This document shows positions 1-9,888 of a DNA stretch of 13,592 bases, piece after piece. Each line of letters begins with the position of its first letter. Positions within the stretch are counted from its first letter, which is position 1. The stretch comes from Desulfobulbus sp. (GTDB taxonomy: Bacteria > Desulfobacterota > Desulfobulbia > Desulfobulbales > Desulfobulbaceae). The position numbers and the translations under genes are program-made. A model generated the notes under the pieces. That model had not been told where the DNA came from. It was given only the letters and a program-made list of their open reading frames with translations, and did no database searches. Location of the stretch: NCBI GenBank assembly GCA_030602145.1, contig JAUWAH010000016.1, positions 1-13,592 of the forward strand, written 5' to 3'.

Positions 1-288
1 TCCGGATGTGGTCGGCCCGTCCTCCAGGTTCGGCGGATCATGCTCCGGTGCCGCTGGGGAATCGTCGGGATTCTGGAGCAGCTCTTCAAGGGCCACCTCC
101 AGGGCCTCGGCCAACTTCCGGGCGTTTTCCAGCTTGACCGAGGGATAGCGGCGGTTCTCCCACCGGGAGATGGTATCGGTGGTCACCCCCACCACCGTGG
201 CCAGGTACAGTTGGGTCAACCCCTTCTGCTCCCTGAGCAAGCGAATCTTGTTGCCGTCGATGTCTACGCTGTTGCTGCTGCTGTTCAT
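1..288 (-). CDS. XRE-family helix-turn-helix protein, 3' end beyond window
   Basis: A minus-strand frame opens with ATG at 288 and stays open for 96 codons to the window edge, so only the N-terminal part is present. Residues about 13-70 form a typical XRE/Cro-C1 helix-turn-helix: the core has LREQKGLTQ, then VVGVTTDTISRWENRRYPS, then a helix with LAEALEVALEELL. A short Ser/Asn-rich leader (residues 3-7) comes first. After residue 72 the chain becomes Pro/Asp/Glu-rich and looks like a disordered linker, so a further domain may follow off-window. No good Shine-Dalgarno precedes the ATG; a GTG in frame at 342 is a weaker alternative. It lies downstream of glnA, but a terminator and a promoter-like site separate them, so it is probably its own unit. 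DNA binding is well supported. Target genes and ligand are unknown. Confidence 0.85.
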   Translation of the reverse strand, partial: MNSSSNSVDIDGNKIRLLREQKGLTQLYLATVVGVTTDTISRWENRRYPSVKLENARKLAEALEVALEELLQNPDDSPAAPEHDPPNLEDGPTTSG

Positions 289-401
289 GCGTGGAAAAAA
301 TCCATTGGCTGGCGGCGGCTCTCTTTCACGGGCGGGTCGCACGCAGAATCCACGTGTGCACCGACCAGGCCGCCGACAGAGGTGACAGTACCATGCGGAG
401 C

Positions 402-431
402 ATTATACGCGAAGCAGCGGTCGAATGCCAC
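402..431 (-). promoter_or_regulatory. Putative sigma-70 promoter for the XRE-type gene
   Basis: On the minus strand a perfect TATAAT (402-407) follows GTGGCA (426-431, 4 of 6 matches to TTGACA) with an 18-bp spacer. It would start transcription near 395, giving a leader of about 105 nt before the ATG at 288. The -10 is strong and the -35 is weak. Confidence 0.45.
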
Positions 432-502
432 CGGCAGCACAACCTGTCGACACGCCGCCTCCGGGACATCGGAAACATTTTCCCGTCCTGCTGTCAACAG
501 AC

Positions 503-534
503 AAAAAAAGGGGCATCCCGAAAAGGAATGCCCC
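503..534 (-). terminator. Rho-independent terminator of glnA
   Basis: In minus-strand RNA a 10-bp stem (GGGGCAUUCC with GGGAUGCCCC, one G-U pair) and a short loop are followed by seven U residues (503-509). It sits 27 bases past the glnA stop codon. The G-U pair is a pair only in the minus-strand transcript and a mismatch in the other, which fixes the orientation. Confidence 0.92.
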
Positions 535-561
535 GGACATGACAAACAGCGCCAGGTTGAA

Positions 562-1890
562 TCAATACCTGCTCAGATAGTTTTTCAGTTCCCAATCGGT
601 CACCGCCGTGCGGAAGGCGTCCCATTCCTTCTCCTTGCCTTCGACATATTTTTCCAGAATATGCGGCCCCAGCGCCTCTCCGGCAATCGGGTTGGCCATC
701 AATTCCATAATGGCCTCGTGGAGATTGGCCGGCAGGCTGGCGATGCCGGCCTCCACCCTTTCGCTGGCGGTCATCTCGAAAATGTCAACATTGACCGGAT
801 CCGGCACGGGCAGGTCGTTCTTGATGCCATCAAGGCCCGAATTGAGCATCATCGCGAAAGCCAGATATGGGTTGCAGGTCGGGTCGGGGCAACGCACCTC
901 GGTCCGGGTGCCCATGCCCCGCGAGGCCGGGATGCGGATGAGCGCCGAGCGGTTGGAGGCCGACCAGGCCACGTACACCGGGGCCTCGTAGCCGGCGACC
1001 AGGCGCTTGTAGGAGTTGACCAGCGGATTGGTCACCGCCGCAAATCCCCGGGCGTTCTTCATGATGCCGGCGATGTACTTGTAGGCCACCTTGCTCAGTT
1101 GCAGCGGACCGTGTTCGTCGAAGAAGGCGTTGGTGCCGTCCAGGTTGAACAGGGACTGGTTGGTATGCATGCCGGAGCCGTTGATGCCGAACACGGGCTT
1201 GGGCATGAAGGTGGCATGGAGCCCGAATTCGGCGGCGATCGAACGGACCACCCATTTGAAGGTGACCGTGTTGTCGGCGGCGGTCAGGGCGTCGGCATAC
1301 TTGAAGTTGATCTCGTGCTGCCCCTCGGCCACCTCATGATGGCTGGCCTCGATCTCGAAGCCCATGGCCTCCAGGGTCTGGATGATCTTGCGGCGGCAGT
1401 CGATGCCGGCATCATCGGGCTCGACATCGAAGTACCCGGTGACGTCGTCGGTGATCGTGGTGGCAACCCCGTTTGCGTCGCGCCTGAACAGGAAGAATTC
1501 ACACTCAGTGCCGACATTCATGGTATAGCCCATGGCCTTGGCCTCGGCGAGCACCCGCTTGAGGTTGTTGCGCGGGCAGCCGATGAAGGGGGTGCCGTCC
1601 GGCTTGTAGACGTCGCAGATGATGCGGGCGGCATTGTTGCCGTCCCTCTCGCGCCAGGGTAGGAGCACGAAGGTATCGTAGTCCGGCTTGAGGTACATGT
1701 CGGACTCATTGATGCGCACAAATCCCTCGATGGACGAACCATCGAACATGATCTTGCCGTCCAGGGCCTTTTCGATCTGGCTGAGCGGCATGGCGATGTT
1801 CTTCATGGCGCCGAAAATATCGACGAACTGCAGGCGGAAGAAATTAACGTTCTTTTCCTTGATGATCTGCATGATCTGGTCACGGGTCAT
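562..1890 (-). CDS. glnA: Glutamine synthetase type I, alpha class
   Basis: This 442-aa cytoplasmic enzyme makes glutamine from glutamate, ammonium and ATP, normally as a dodecamer. The GSI landmarks are all present: FDGSSIEGF at 49-57, the glutamate/metal segment TECEFFLF at 128-135, [10 protein letters not shown] at 237-246, the flexible-loop Glu302 in AGYEAP, and [10 protein letters not shown] at 324-333. Length and C-terminus match the Bacillus-type GSI-alpha class. The residue matching the adenylylated Tyr of the GSI-beta class is Phe371 (DIFEM), so that modification is impossible. Arg59 and Glu422 align with B. subtilis Arg62 and Glu424, which take part in feedback inhibition. The start is supported by AAGGAGA at 1897-1903, seven bases before the ATG. 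It is the last gene of the nitrogen cluster, with its own 323-bp upstream region and a strong terminator. Function is certain; class assignment rests on recalled alignments. Confidence 0.97.
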   Translation of the reverse strand: MTRDQIMQIIKEKNVNFFRLQFVDIFGAMKNIAMPLSQIEKALDGKIMFDGSSIEGFVRINESDMYLKPDYDTFVLLPWRERDGNNAARIICDVYKPDGTPFIGCPRNNLKRVLAEAKAMGYTMNVGTECEFFLFRRDANGVATTITDDVTGYFDVEPDDAGIDCRRKIIQTLEAMGFEIEASHHEVAEGQHEINFKYADALTAADNTVTFKWVVRSIAAEFGLHATFMPKPVFGINGSGMHTNQSLFNLDGTNAFFDEHGPLQLSKVAYKYIAGIMKNARGFAAVTNPLVNSYKRLVAGYEAPVYVAWSASNRSALIRIPASRGMGTRTEVRCPDPTCNPYLAFAMMLNSGLDGIKNDLPVPDPVNVDIFEMTASERVEAGIASLPANLHEAIMELMANPIAGEALGPHILEKYVEGKEKEWDAFRTAVTDWELKNYLSRY

Positions 1891-2151
1891 AACGCATCTC
1901 CTTGTCCTTTAAGGACTTTTGATTACCAATCACCGCTATCTCTTTCCAACTGGAAAAGACGGTCTCAGAAAACTTCCCGGCGGCAAGACCTGAACGACGA
2001 CGAACCCGCGCCGGGTCGGATTCGTTGGCAGTGTCGAGCAGGAGGAAAATCAGCGCACGAAGACCAACTTGGTCCGTACAGTACGAGACTTGCGCAGGCA
2101 GGTCAACCACCAAGACAGGTATTGATGGGGGCGCTCAGGTCGGTCCAACGG
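1891..2151 (-). other. glnA upstream region with short palindromes
   Basis: There is no convincing gene here: a 77-codon open frame on the minus strand (1880-2113) overlaps the glnA start and lacks coding character. The region carries two 13-bp perfect palindromes, GTCCTTTAAGGAC (1904-1916, just upstream of the glnA ribosome site) and GACCAACTTGGTC (2062-2074). Both fit GWCC-N5-GGWC. A third, GTACAGTAC (2076-2084), follows the second after one base, and ACCCG-CGC-CGGGT lies at 2004-2016. A TTGACC followed after 17 bp by TACTGT is a weak sigma-70 candidate on the minus strand. No convincing -24/-12 (sigma-54) site was seen. Promoter placement is uncertain. Confidence 0.4.
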
Positions 2152-2192
2152 AAAAGAACAAGGCCGCTTCCGGGGAGGAAACGGCCTTGTTC
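2152..2192 (-). terminator. Rho-independent terminator of glnN
   Basis: An 11-bp perfect stem (GAACAAGGCCG at 2156-2166 with CGGCCTTGTTC at 2182-2192) encloses a 15-base loop. In minus-strand RNA it is followed by UUUUCC. It begins 21 bases past the glnN stop. The U tract is short, so termination may be partial and allow some readthrough into glnA. Confidence 0.8.
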
Positions 2193-2213
2193 GTTTGTAC
2201 TGTACGCTCCGGA

Positions 2214-4394
<2,181 letters not shown>

Positions 4395-4461
4395 AGTGTA
4401 CGCTCCATAAGGGTTGAGATGATGAGAACTACAGCTCGAAGGTGCATTATTGACTGATATA

Positions 4462-7088
4462 TCACCCGGCCGTTGCCGGATACTGCTGTTCTTTGGTGTG
4501 ACGCGGCGACCCCGCGGTTTCGGCCTCCGCCTCCTCCGCGCCGATGATCCGCATCAGGGCCATGCGCACCTGTTCCACCGCGGCCGGCTCGGTCAGCTTG
4601 GAATCCGTGGTGGTCTTGACATAAAAGACGTCGATCAGCTGCTCGACCTCGGTGGCAATCTTGGCCCATTGGATACTCAGGCCGAAATCCGCCAGGGTCT
4701 GGGTCAAAAGATAGAGCGTTCCCCTGCTGTCGCCGCCGTGCACCTCGACGATGGTGCAGGTGGCCGAGGTTTCGTTGTCGATCATCACTTTTCGCACCAA
4801 CTGCTGGACCGGACGGTTCGCCCGGCTCCGGTCGTCAAGCCGCAGATGGAGCTGGTAGCCGACATCGAGACGGTAATTGATGGCCAGGTTGAGATCACGC
4901 TCCACCGCCGGCCAATCCATTTCATCGAAATCCCGGCCCGGGGCAGGCACCACCTCCAACGAATCGACCACCGTTGCGTCCGGCCAGGTGAAGATCTGGG
5001 CCGCGCGCACGGTCAGATTGTACAGGGCGAGCACACCGCAGAATTTGGCCAGCAAGCCCACCCGATCCGCCCCCATGATTAACAGCCGCCAGGAGTCGTC
5101 CCCCCGCTCGGGGTACAGCAGAACCTGCTGCCGGAGTCGGACCCCGTTGTCCGCGTGGACCCGCAGATGGTGCACCACCGCCTCGGGGCTGAAGCTGAGC
5201 AGATAGTCGGCGGGCAGGCTGTGGACATCGATTCCGGTCGGCTGACCGTCCAACCGGGCCACCACCTGTTCGCGCAGCCAACTGATTCCCTGCGCCTCTT
5301 CCTCGTTGCCGATGACGTCGAGATGGCAGTCGGCGCCGAGACAGGACTTGATGCTCAGATACAACTCGGCGATCAAACTTGCCTTCCAGTCTGACCAGGC
5401 CGAGGGGCCGGTGGCCTTGGAATCGGCGATGGTCAGCAGATAAAGCATGGTCAGCCGCTCGCTGTCGCCGATCAGTTCAGCCGCCTGACGGATGAACTCG
5501 CGGTCGCTGAAATCGCGGCGCATGGCGTTCTCCGGCAGATAGAGATGATGGCGGACCAGAAACCCCAGGGTCTGGCAGGCCGATTCCGGCAGCCGCAGTC
5601 GGGTGCCGATGGCGACGACCATCTCCGCGCCCAACTGCGAATGGTCGGTGCGCCGGCCCTTGCCGATGTCGTGAAGCAGCGCCGCCAGAAACAGCACCTC
5701 GACGGATTCGAGTTCCGCGAACAGCTCAGGACTGGCCGTCCGCAGGGCCCGCAACTCGGCCACTGTCTGCAACTGGTGCCGGTCCACGGTGTAGAGGTGA
5801 TAGAGATCGTGCTGGGCCAGCGACTCCACTCCGGAAAATTCCGGCAGGTAGCGGGTCAGCAAGCCGGTGGCGAGCATGGCCTCGAGCACCGGAAAAATTG
5901 TCTCGACCTCGGTGAGCACTTCGAGAAAGGCCTTGGCCACCCGCTTCGAGGTGCGGAACCGGTCGTCCACCAGGAACAGATGGCTGGCCACGATCTGCCG
6001 GGTCCGGTGATGCAGCGTCGCACCGGTGCGACCCGCCTGGAGGAACAGCCGCATCAGGAGGGAAGGCCGGGCCGCCAACTCCTCTGGCGAGGTCAGGCGC
6101 ACCGTGCCGCCGCGCAGGACAATGGACCGCTCCAGGAGTTGATCGGTGGCGGAACCACCGGACAGCCCGAGGATTTCATGGACATGCTCAAAGAACAGAT
6201 CGGTGACCACGGACACGGTTTGCAGGTGTCCGTAGACATCGCGCATGAAGTGCTCGACGGCCAGCATGCCCCCCGTGTCCCGGTATGCAAATGCCTGGGC
6301 AACCTCCTGCTGGTGCTCGAAAATCAGGTGATCGCTCTTGCGCCGCGCCATCAGATGCAGACGGTTGCGGATCTTGAGCAGCATCGACCAGGCCTCCTCG
6401 AAGGTTCTGCGATCGGCCGCCTCGAGCATGCCCGAGGCCTGGATGGCATCGAGATCCTCCAGCCCGAACACTCCCTTGGCCACCCAGCACATGGCCTGAA
6501 TATCGCGCAAGCCGCCCTTGCCTTCCTTGATGTGCGGTTCGAGCAGGTAGGTGTGGCTGCCGTATTTCCGCCAGCGCTTCTGCTTGAAGCTGTCCATGGT
6601 GCGGACGAAGGCATGCCGGCGGCCTTCAAGGACCTTCTTCACGTACCGGTCGCGCAACTCCTCAAAAAGCGGTGCCGATCCGGCGATCAGCCGGGCATCG
6701 AGCAGGGAGACCTGAAAATGGAAGTCTTCCAGGGCGAACTGCACGGCATCCTTGACGCCCCGGACACTGTGCCCCACCTCGAACCCTTCGTCCCACAACG
6801 GGTAGAGCAGGGATTCGGCCACCGCCCGCATCGATCGCTTCGCCCACCAGTCATGGAGAAGGAGGAGATCGATGTCCGAATAGGGATAAAACTCCCGCCG
6901 GCCGTAACCGCCGAGGGCGACGACGGCGATCTGGCCCCTGGCCTTGCCGACGGCCGGCGATTCGTTGAAACGGCTGACGATGAATTCGTCGATCAACGCC
7001 GCGGACCGGTGCAGTATTTCCTGACCGCTGAGCCCGTCCTGCCGGGACTCGGCCAGCGCTTCCTGCCTGGAGCGCAGCGTTGACGCCA

Positions 7089-7089
<1 letters not shown>
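4462..7089 (-). CDS. glnD: PII uridylyltransferase / uridylyl-removing enzyme
   Basis: An 875-aa bifunctional sensor that uridylylates PII when glutamine is low and removes UMP when glutamine is high (E. coli GlnD is 890 aa). Domains in order: a nucleotidyltransferase with [19 protein letters not shown] at 60-78 (metal-binding Asp72 and Asp74); a central GlnD-specific region with [15 protein letters not shown] at 188-202; an HD domain for UMP removal with LLHDIGKG at 471-478 and DHS at 482-484; and two C-terminal ACT domains at about 666-740 and 775-850. The second ACT domain reads [10 protein letters not shown] where the usual form is DRPGLLY, and [12 protein letters not shown] where TxGERxxDVFYV is usual. 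The fold seems kept but the glutamine-binding loop is divergent. The ATG shares one base with the glnB stop (TAATG), which implies translational coupling. All catalytic residues are present. Confidence 0.96.
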
Positions 7090-7442
<353 letters not shown>

Positions 7443-7500
7443 TCACGCTCCAGCGATGCGGTCCGATCACGGTCGGTTCCTTCCATCGGTTGTCCATGAA

Positions 7501-7588
7501 CGATGTTGGTTCCGAAGGCGGTGCCACGCCGGAGTGCAGACCTTCCGGTTCGTTGTGGCGGCCGCTCTTGGACCACCCATGCTGGTTA
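7501..7588 (-). repeat. Intergenic repeat, copy A (3' of amtB)
   Basis: This 88-bp block aligns without gaps to 9801-9888 with about 70 identical positions; 7511-7560 has 45 of 50. In both copies the first three bases of the element, read on the minus strand, are the TAA stop of the preceding gene (amtB here). The stem CCGGA/TCCGG (7529-7533 with 7544-7548) is conserved. The outer stem seen in copy B is degraded here to about four base pairs (GTGG 7555-7558 with CCAC 7573-7576). There is no U tract, so it is not an ordinary terminator. It resembles a REP/BIME-type dispersed palindromic element. A 19-codon ORF (7438-7497) lies between it and glnB. Confidence 0.8.
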
Positions 7589-8803
7589 GTTGTAGGCCGT
7601 TTCCGAATGTTCCGTGTAATCGAGCCCCTGGTGTTCCGCCTCTTCGCTGATTCGCAGTCCCATAATGGCATGCACAGCCTTGAGGATGACCCAACTGACC
7701 ACGAAGGCATAGCCGCAGACGGCGACAACGCCGATCATCTGGGACACCAGCTGTGCGCCGTTTCCGGCCAGGAGGCCGTCAACGCCTCCAGGATTGACCG
7801 TTTTGGAGGCGAACACGCCAAGCAGGATAGTGCCGGTCACCCCCCCCACGCCGTGGATGCCGACCACGTCAAGGGAATCGTCGAATTTCCATCTGCTTTT
7901 CAGGTTGACCGCCAGATAGCAGACGACCCCGGCCACCAGACCGATGGCAATCGCCGCATTGGGCCCAACGAATCCGGCGGCGGGGGTAATGGTGGCCAGC
8001 CCGGAAATGGCTCCGGAGGCGGCACCCAGGGTGGTGGGCTTGCCCAGCTTGATCCACTCCATCACCGTCCACATCGCCATGCCGGCCATGCCGGCCAGAT
8101 GGGTGGAGACAAAGGCCGTGACCGCAACCTCGTTGGCAGCCAGGGCGCTGCCACCGTTGAAGCCGAACCAGCCGAACCAGAGCAGGCCGGTTCCGAGCAT
8201 GGTCATGGGCAGATTATGGGGCATGAAATTGGTCTGGCCGTATCCCCTGCGCGGCCCGATAACCATCACGGCGGCCAGGGCGGCGACGCCGCAGGTGGCG
8301 TGGACCACCAGACCGCCCGCAAAATCGAGCACACCCAGCTTGGCCAGCCAGCCGCCGCTGCCCCAGATCCAATGGCAGACCGGATTATAGACCAGCACGG
8401 CCCAGAGCAGACTGAACACCACAAAGGCCGGAAAACGAACCCGCTCGGCAAAGGCGCCGGCGATCAGGGCCGGGGTGATGATGGCGAACATGCACTGGTA
8501 GACCATGAACAGCACCTGCGGGATGGTGGTCGCATAGGTATCGCTGGGGGCGATGGTCACGCCTCTCAGCGCGGCCCAGGACAGGTCGCCGATCACTCCG
8601 CCGACATCGGGACCGAAGGCCATGGAATAGCCGATATACACCCACTCCAACGAGATCAGCGAGATCAGGATCAGGCTCTGCATGATGGTGCCCAACGTGT
8701 TCTTGCTCCGGACCATGCCGGCATAGAACAGGGCCAGACCAGGCGTCATGAGCAGAACCAGGCCAGCCGCCGCCAGAATGAACGCCGTATCCGCACTATT
8801 CAT
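7586..8803 (-). CDS. amtB: Ammonium transporter, Amt/AmtB family
   Basis: A 405-aa inner-membrane ammonium channel, expected to have 11 membrane spans and act as a trimer. The twin pore histidines are present: His168 in DFAGGLVVHATCG (160-172) and His317 in DVVGIHGVGG (312-321). The Phe gate is Phe106 and Phe215 (GWFGFNGGS at 211-219). The C-terminal tail keeps GLDYTEHSETAY (393-404), the segment that contacts PII proteins in the family. No cleaved signal peptide is evident. The start is chosen at the second of two adjacent ATGs (8803) because it begins the conserved MNSADTAFIL and has a better-spaced G-run upstream; a GTG at 8824 would add seven residues without a ribosome site. It heads the cluster amtB-glnB-glnD-glnN-glnA. 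No sigma-54 site could be recognised upstream. Confidence 0.95.
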   Translation of the reverse strand: MNSADTAFILAAAGLVLLMTPGLALFYAGMVRSKNTLGTIMQSLILISLISLEWVYIGYSMAFGPDVGGVIGDLSWAALRGVTIAPSDTYATTIPQVLFMVYQCMFAIITPALIAGAFAERVRFPAFVVFSLLWAVLVYNPVCHWIWGSGGWLAKLGVLDFAGGLVVHATCGVAALAAVMVIGPRRGYGQTNFMPHNLPMTMLGTGLLWFGWFGFNGGSALAANEVAVTAFVSTHLAGMAGMAMWTVMEWIKLGKPTTLGAASGAISGLATITPAAGFVGPNAAIAIGLVAGVVCYLAVNLKSRWKFDDSLDVVGIHGVGGVTGTILLGVFASKTVNPGGVDGLLAGNGAQLVSQMIGVVAVCGYAFVVSWVILKAVHAIMGLRISEEAEHQGLDYTEHSETAYN

Positions 8804-8806
8804 CAT

Positions 8807-8812
8807 CCCCCC
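8807..8812 (-). promoter_or_regulatory. Unusual ribosome binding site of amtB
   Basis: A run of six G residues directly precedes tandem ATG codons (8804-8806 and 8801-8803). It is too close to the first ATG for normal spacing but acceptable for the second, which supports the start at 8803. Confidence 0.5.
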
Positions 8813-9212
8813 TTTTGTGTGCACAAAAATGTAAGCTATTTAAATCCAAATTTAACAAACAAGAAAAGAATAAGCAAACGAACTCTCCGCATCGGCAAGC
8901 GCCCTGGCAACATTCACAAAAAAAAGCGTTTTCAAACAGGCTACTGGCCCGCACAACACAAGAAAAGAGCCGAAATCCACTCCGCCCCCTTGCCATGACC
9001 ACAGGACGCCGCTTGCAACCACTAAGAAGAACGTAACCTGCGCCACACATTTCAATAACCAGGCCAAAAATGAAAAACACATATAATTAATTGAAAAAAT
9101 AGCATAAAATAAAAAAATCACTCCGAAGCAAACAAAAAAAGTTTACATTTTTGAAAATAAACACTTCCCGCTGAACAAAATTGTTGATTCACACCCCTGG
9201 AGAGGCTCCGGT
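8813..9212. other. AT-rich spacer between divergent amtB and PilZ gene
   Basis: This 400-bp stretch holds no gene that I can support. Its core is extremely AT-rich: 9071-9120 has only 7 G/C of 50, and 9041-9180 about 28% G/C, against high G/C in the genes on both sides. It contains several A-tracts (8918-8925, 9111-9117, 9134-9140) and an imperfect hairpin with arms GTTTA/TAAAC near 9141-9162. A-tracts of this sort bend DNA and can act as UP elements for the PilZ promoter just downstream. Two minus-strand open frames of about 90 codons are byproducts of T-rich sequence. Confidence 0.6.
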
Positions 9213-9241
9213 TTGACAAACCAAAATCCACGCTGTACACT
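9213..9241 (+). promoter_or_regulatory. Sigma-70-type promoter of the PilZ gene
   Basis: Perfect TTGACA at 9213-9218, a 17-bp spacer, and TACACT at 9236-9241 (4 of 6 to TATAAT). Transcription would begin near 9248, giving a leader of about 125 nt. The AT-rich stretch upstream could add UP-element activity. Confidence 0.75.
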
Positions 9242-9265
9242 TTTTTGCGTCAAGGAGAAGTCCCG

Positions 9266-9346
9266 GCCTTGGCCATACAGGCAGAGCCGCCTCATTGGCG
9301 CCTCCGCCATACAGCGAACGGCTACGGTTCGCCAGCCAACCAAGGC
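9266..9346 (+). ncRNA. Candidate structured 5' leader (three-hairpin junction)
   Basis: A 7-bp stem, GCCTTGG (9266-9272) with CCAAGGC (9340-9346), closes a domain with three local hairpins: AGGC/GCCT (9279-9282, 9289-9292), TGGCG/CGCCA (9296-9300, 9305-9309) and GCGAAC/GTTCGC (9314-9319, 9327-9332). It lies wholly between the predicted transcript start and the PilZ start codon. It lacks a TTCRANNC loop and a 7-base anticodon loop, so it is not a tRNA. I do not see the GEMM (cyclic di-GMP-I) core motifs either. It could be a riboswitch, a protein-binding leader or chance pairing. Confidence 0.35.
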
Positions 9347-9372
9347 GACTGCTTTTTCATACAGGAAACAGA

Positions 9373-9756
9373 ATGGCCACTGAACGCAGACGATTTATTC
9401 GCCCGGAATCGCTCAACTTACTTGACTACCTCATCGTGGACCAGCAGGGCCGGCCAAGCGAATACTCCATGGCGAGGACCTTGAACGTCAGCAAGGGCGG
9501 GATCATGATGGAAACGCACATCCCTTTGCCCAAGGGGCACCAGGTGATGATCACGTTGGGACTGAAGGATCAGTTGATTGACGTGATGGGCAGGATTGTG
9601 TTCACGTCAAGCGATGCCGGCCGGCACCACAGCGGAGTTGAATTTTTCCACGTCTCGGACAACGACAAGCGCATTCTCGACAATTACGTTGCCGCCTTCC
9701 ACCGTCTGCACGGCAAGGACACCGTCAATTTCCCCCTGCCGCCAACCCGGAGTTGA
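9373..9756 (+). CDS. Single-domain PilZ protein (cyclic di-GMP effector)
   Basis: A 127-aa protein that is essentially one PilZ domain. Both cyclic di-GMP-binding signatures are present: the RxxxR motif in RRFIR (residues 6-10 region) and the [D/N]xSxxG motif in NVSKGG near residues 38-43. A beta-barrel pattern follows, then a helical tail. No membrane segment or enzymatic domain is attached, so it would work by binding a partner, for example in motility, adhesion or polysaccharide export; the partner is not shown. The ATG at 9373 has AGGAAA at 9363-9368. An upstream in-frame ATG at 9295 would fall inside the folded leader and adds low-complexity residues, so it is rejected. It is the only plus-strand gene, divergent from amtB and convergent with manC. 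Confidence 0.9.
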   Translation: MATERRRFIRPESLNLLDYLIVDQQGRPSEYSMARTLNVSKGGIMMETHIPLPKGHQVMITLGLKDQLIDVMGRIVFTSSDAGRHHSGVEFFHVSDNDKRILDNYVAAFHRLHGKDTVNFPLPPTRS

Positions 9757-9800
9757 CGGTCTGCCGGTTCACCTTGACCGACCGGATGGTTTTTCATAAT

Positions 9801-9888
9801 CGATAGTGATTCCGGCGGCGGTGCCATGCCGGAGCGCAGACCTTCCGGTTCGTTGTGGCTGGCCACTCTGGGCCAGCCATACCGGTTA
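9801..9888 (-). repeat. Intergenic repeat, copy B (3' of manC)
   Basis: Second copy of the element at 7501-7588, aligned without gaps at a constant offset of 2300. Read on the minus strand it begins with the manC stop codon TAA (9886-9888). It contains two hairpins: a 9-bp perfect stem, TGGCTGGCC (9856-9864) with GGCCAGCCA (9871-9879) and a 6-base loop, and CCGGA (9829-9833) with TCCGG (9844-9848). It fills most of the 129-bp spacer between the convergent PilZ and manC genes. The two-hairpin layout is like a REP/BIME unit. Confidence 0.8.

Noticed and set aside
361..372. 12-base match between 361-372 and 13525-13536
   Set aside because: A single short G/C-rich match with unrelated flanks is expected by chance.
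1880..2113. 77-codon minus-strand ORF overlapping the glnA start
   Set aside because: It lies in the regulatory spacer, overlaps the strong glnA ribosome site and start, and shows no recognisable motif.
7467..7728. Small minus-strand ORFs covering the intergenic repeats (also 9684-9965)
   Set aside because: The similarity of their peptides is explained by the nucleotide repeat; they run through the ends of amtB and manC in other frames.
8953..9021. Possible sigma-54 (-24/-12) sites upstream of amtB or the PilZ gene
   Set aside because: Candidates have the wrong GG-to-GC spacing (9 or 6 in place of 10 bases) or no TGGCAC match.
8796..9121. Two minus-strand ORFs of about 90 codons (8796-9080 and 8852-9121)
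   Set aside because: They overlap each other and the amtB start, lie in T-rich low-complexity sequence, lack usable ribosome sites and match no family.
9266..9346. Cloverleaf-like fold suggesting a tRNA
   Set aside because: The 7-bp closing stem and three hairpins mimic a tRNA, but the middle loop has only four bases, no TTCRANNC T-loop sits next to the acceptor stem, and no D-loop GG is placed correctly.
9757..9794. Terminator after the PilZ gene
   Set aside because: Only 4-5 bp stems (for example CGGTC/GACCG) with long loops precede the run of five T; too weak to call.
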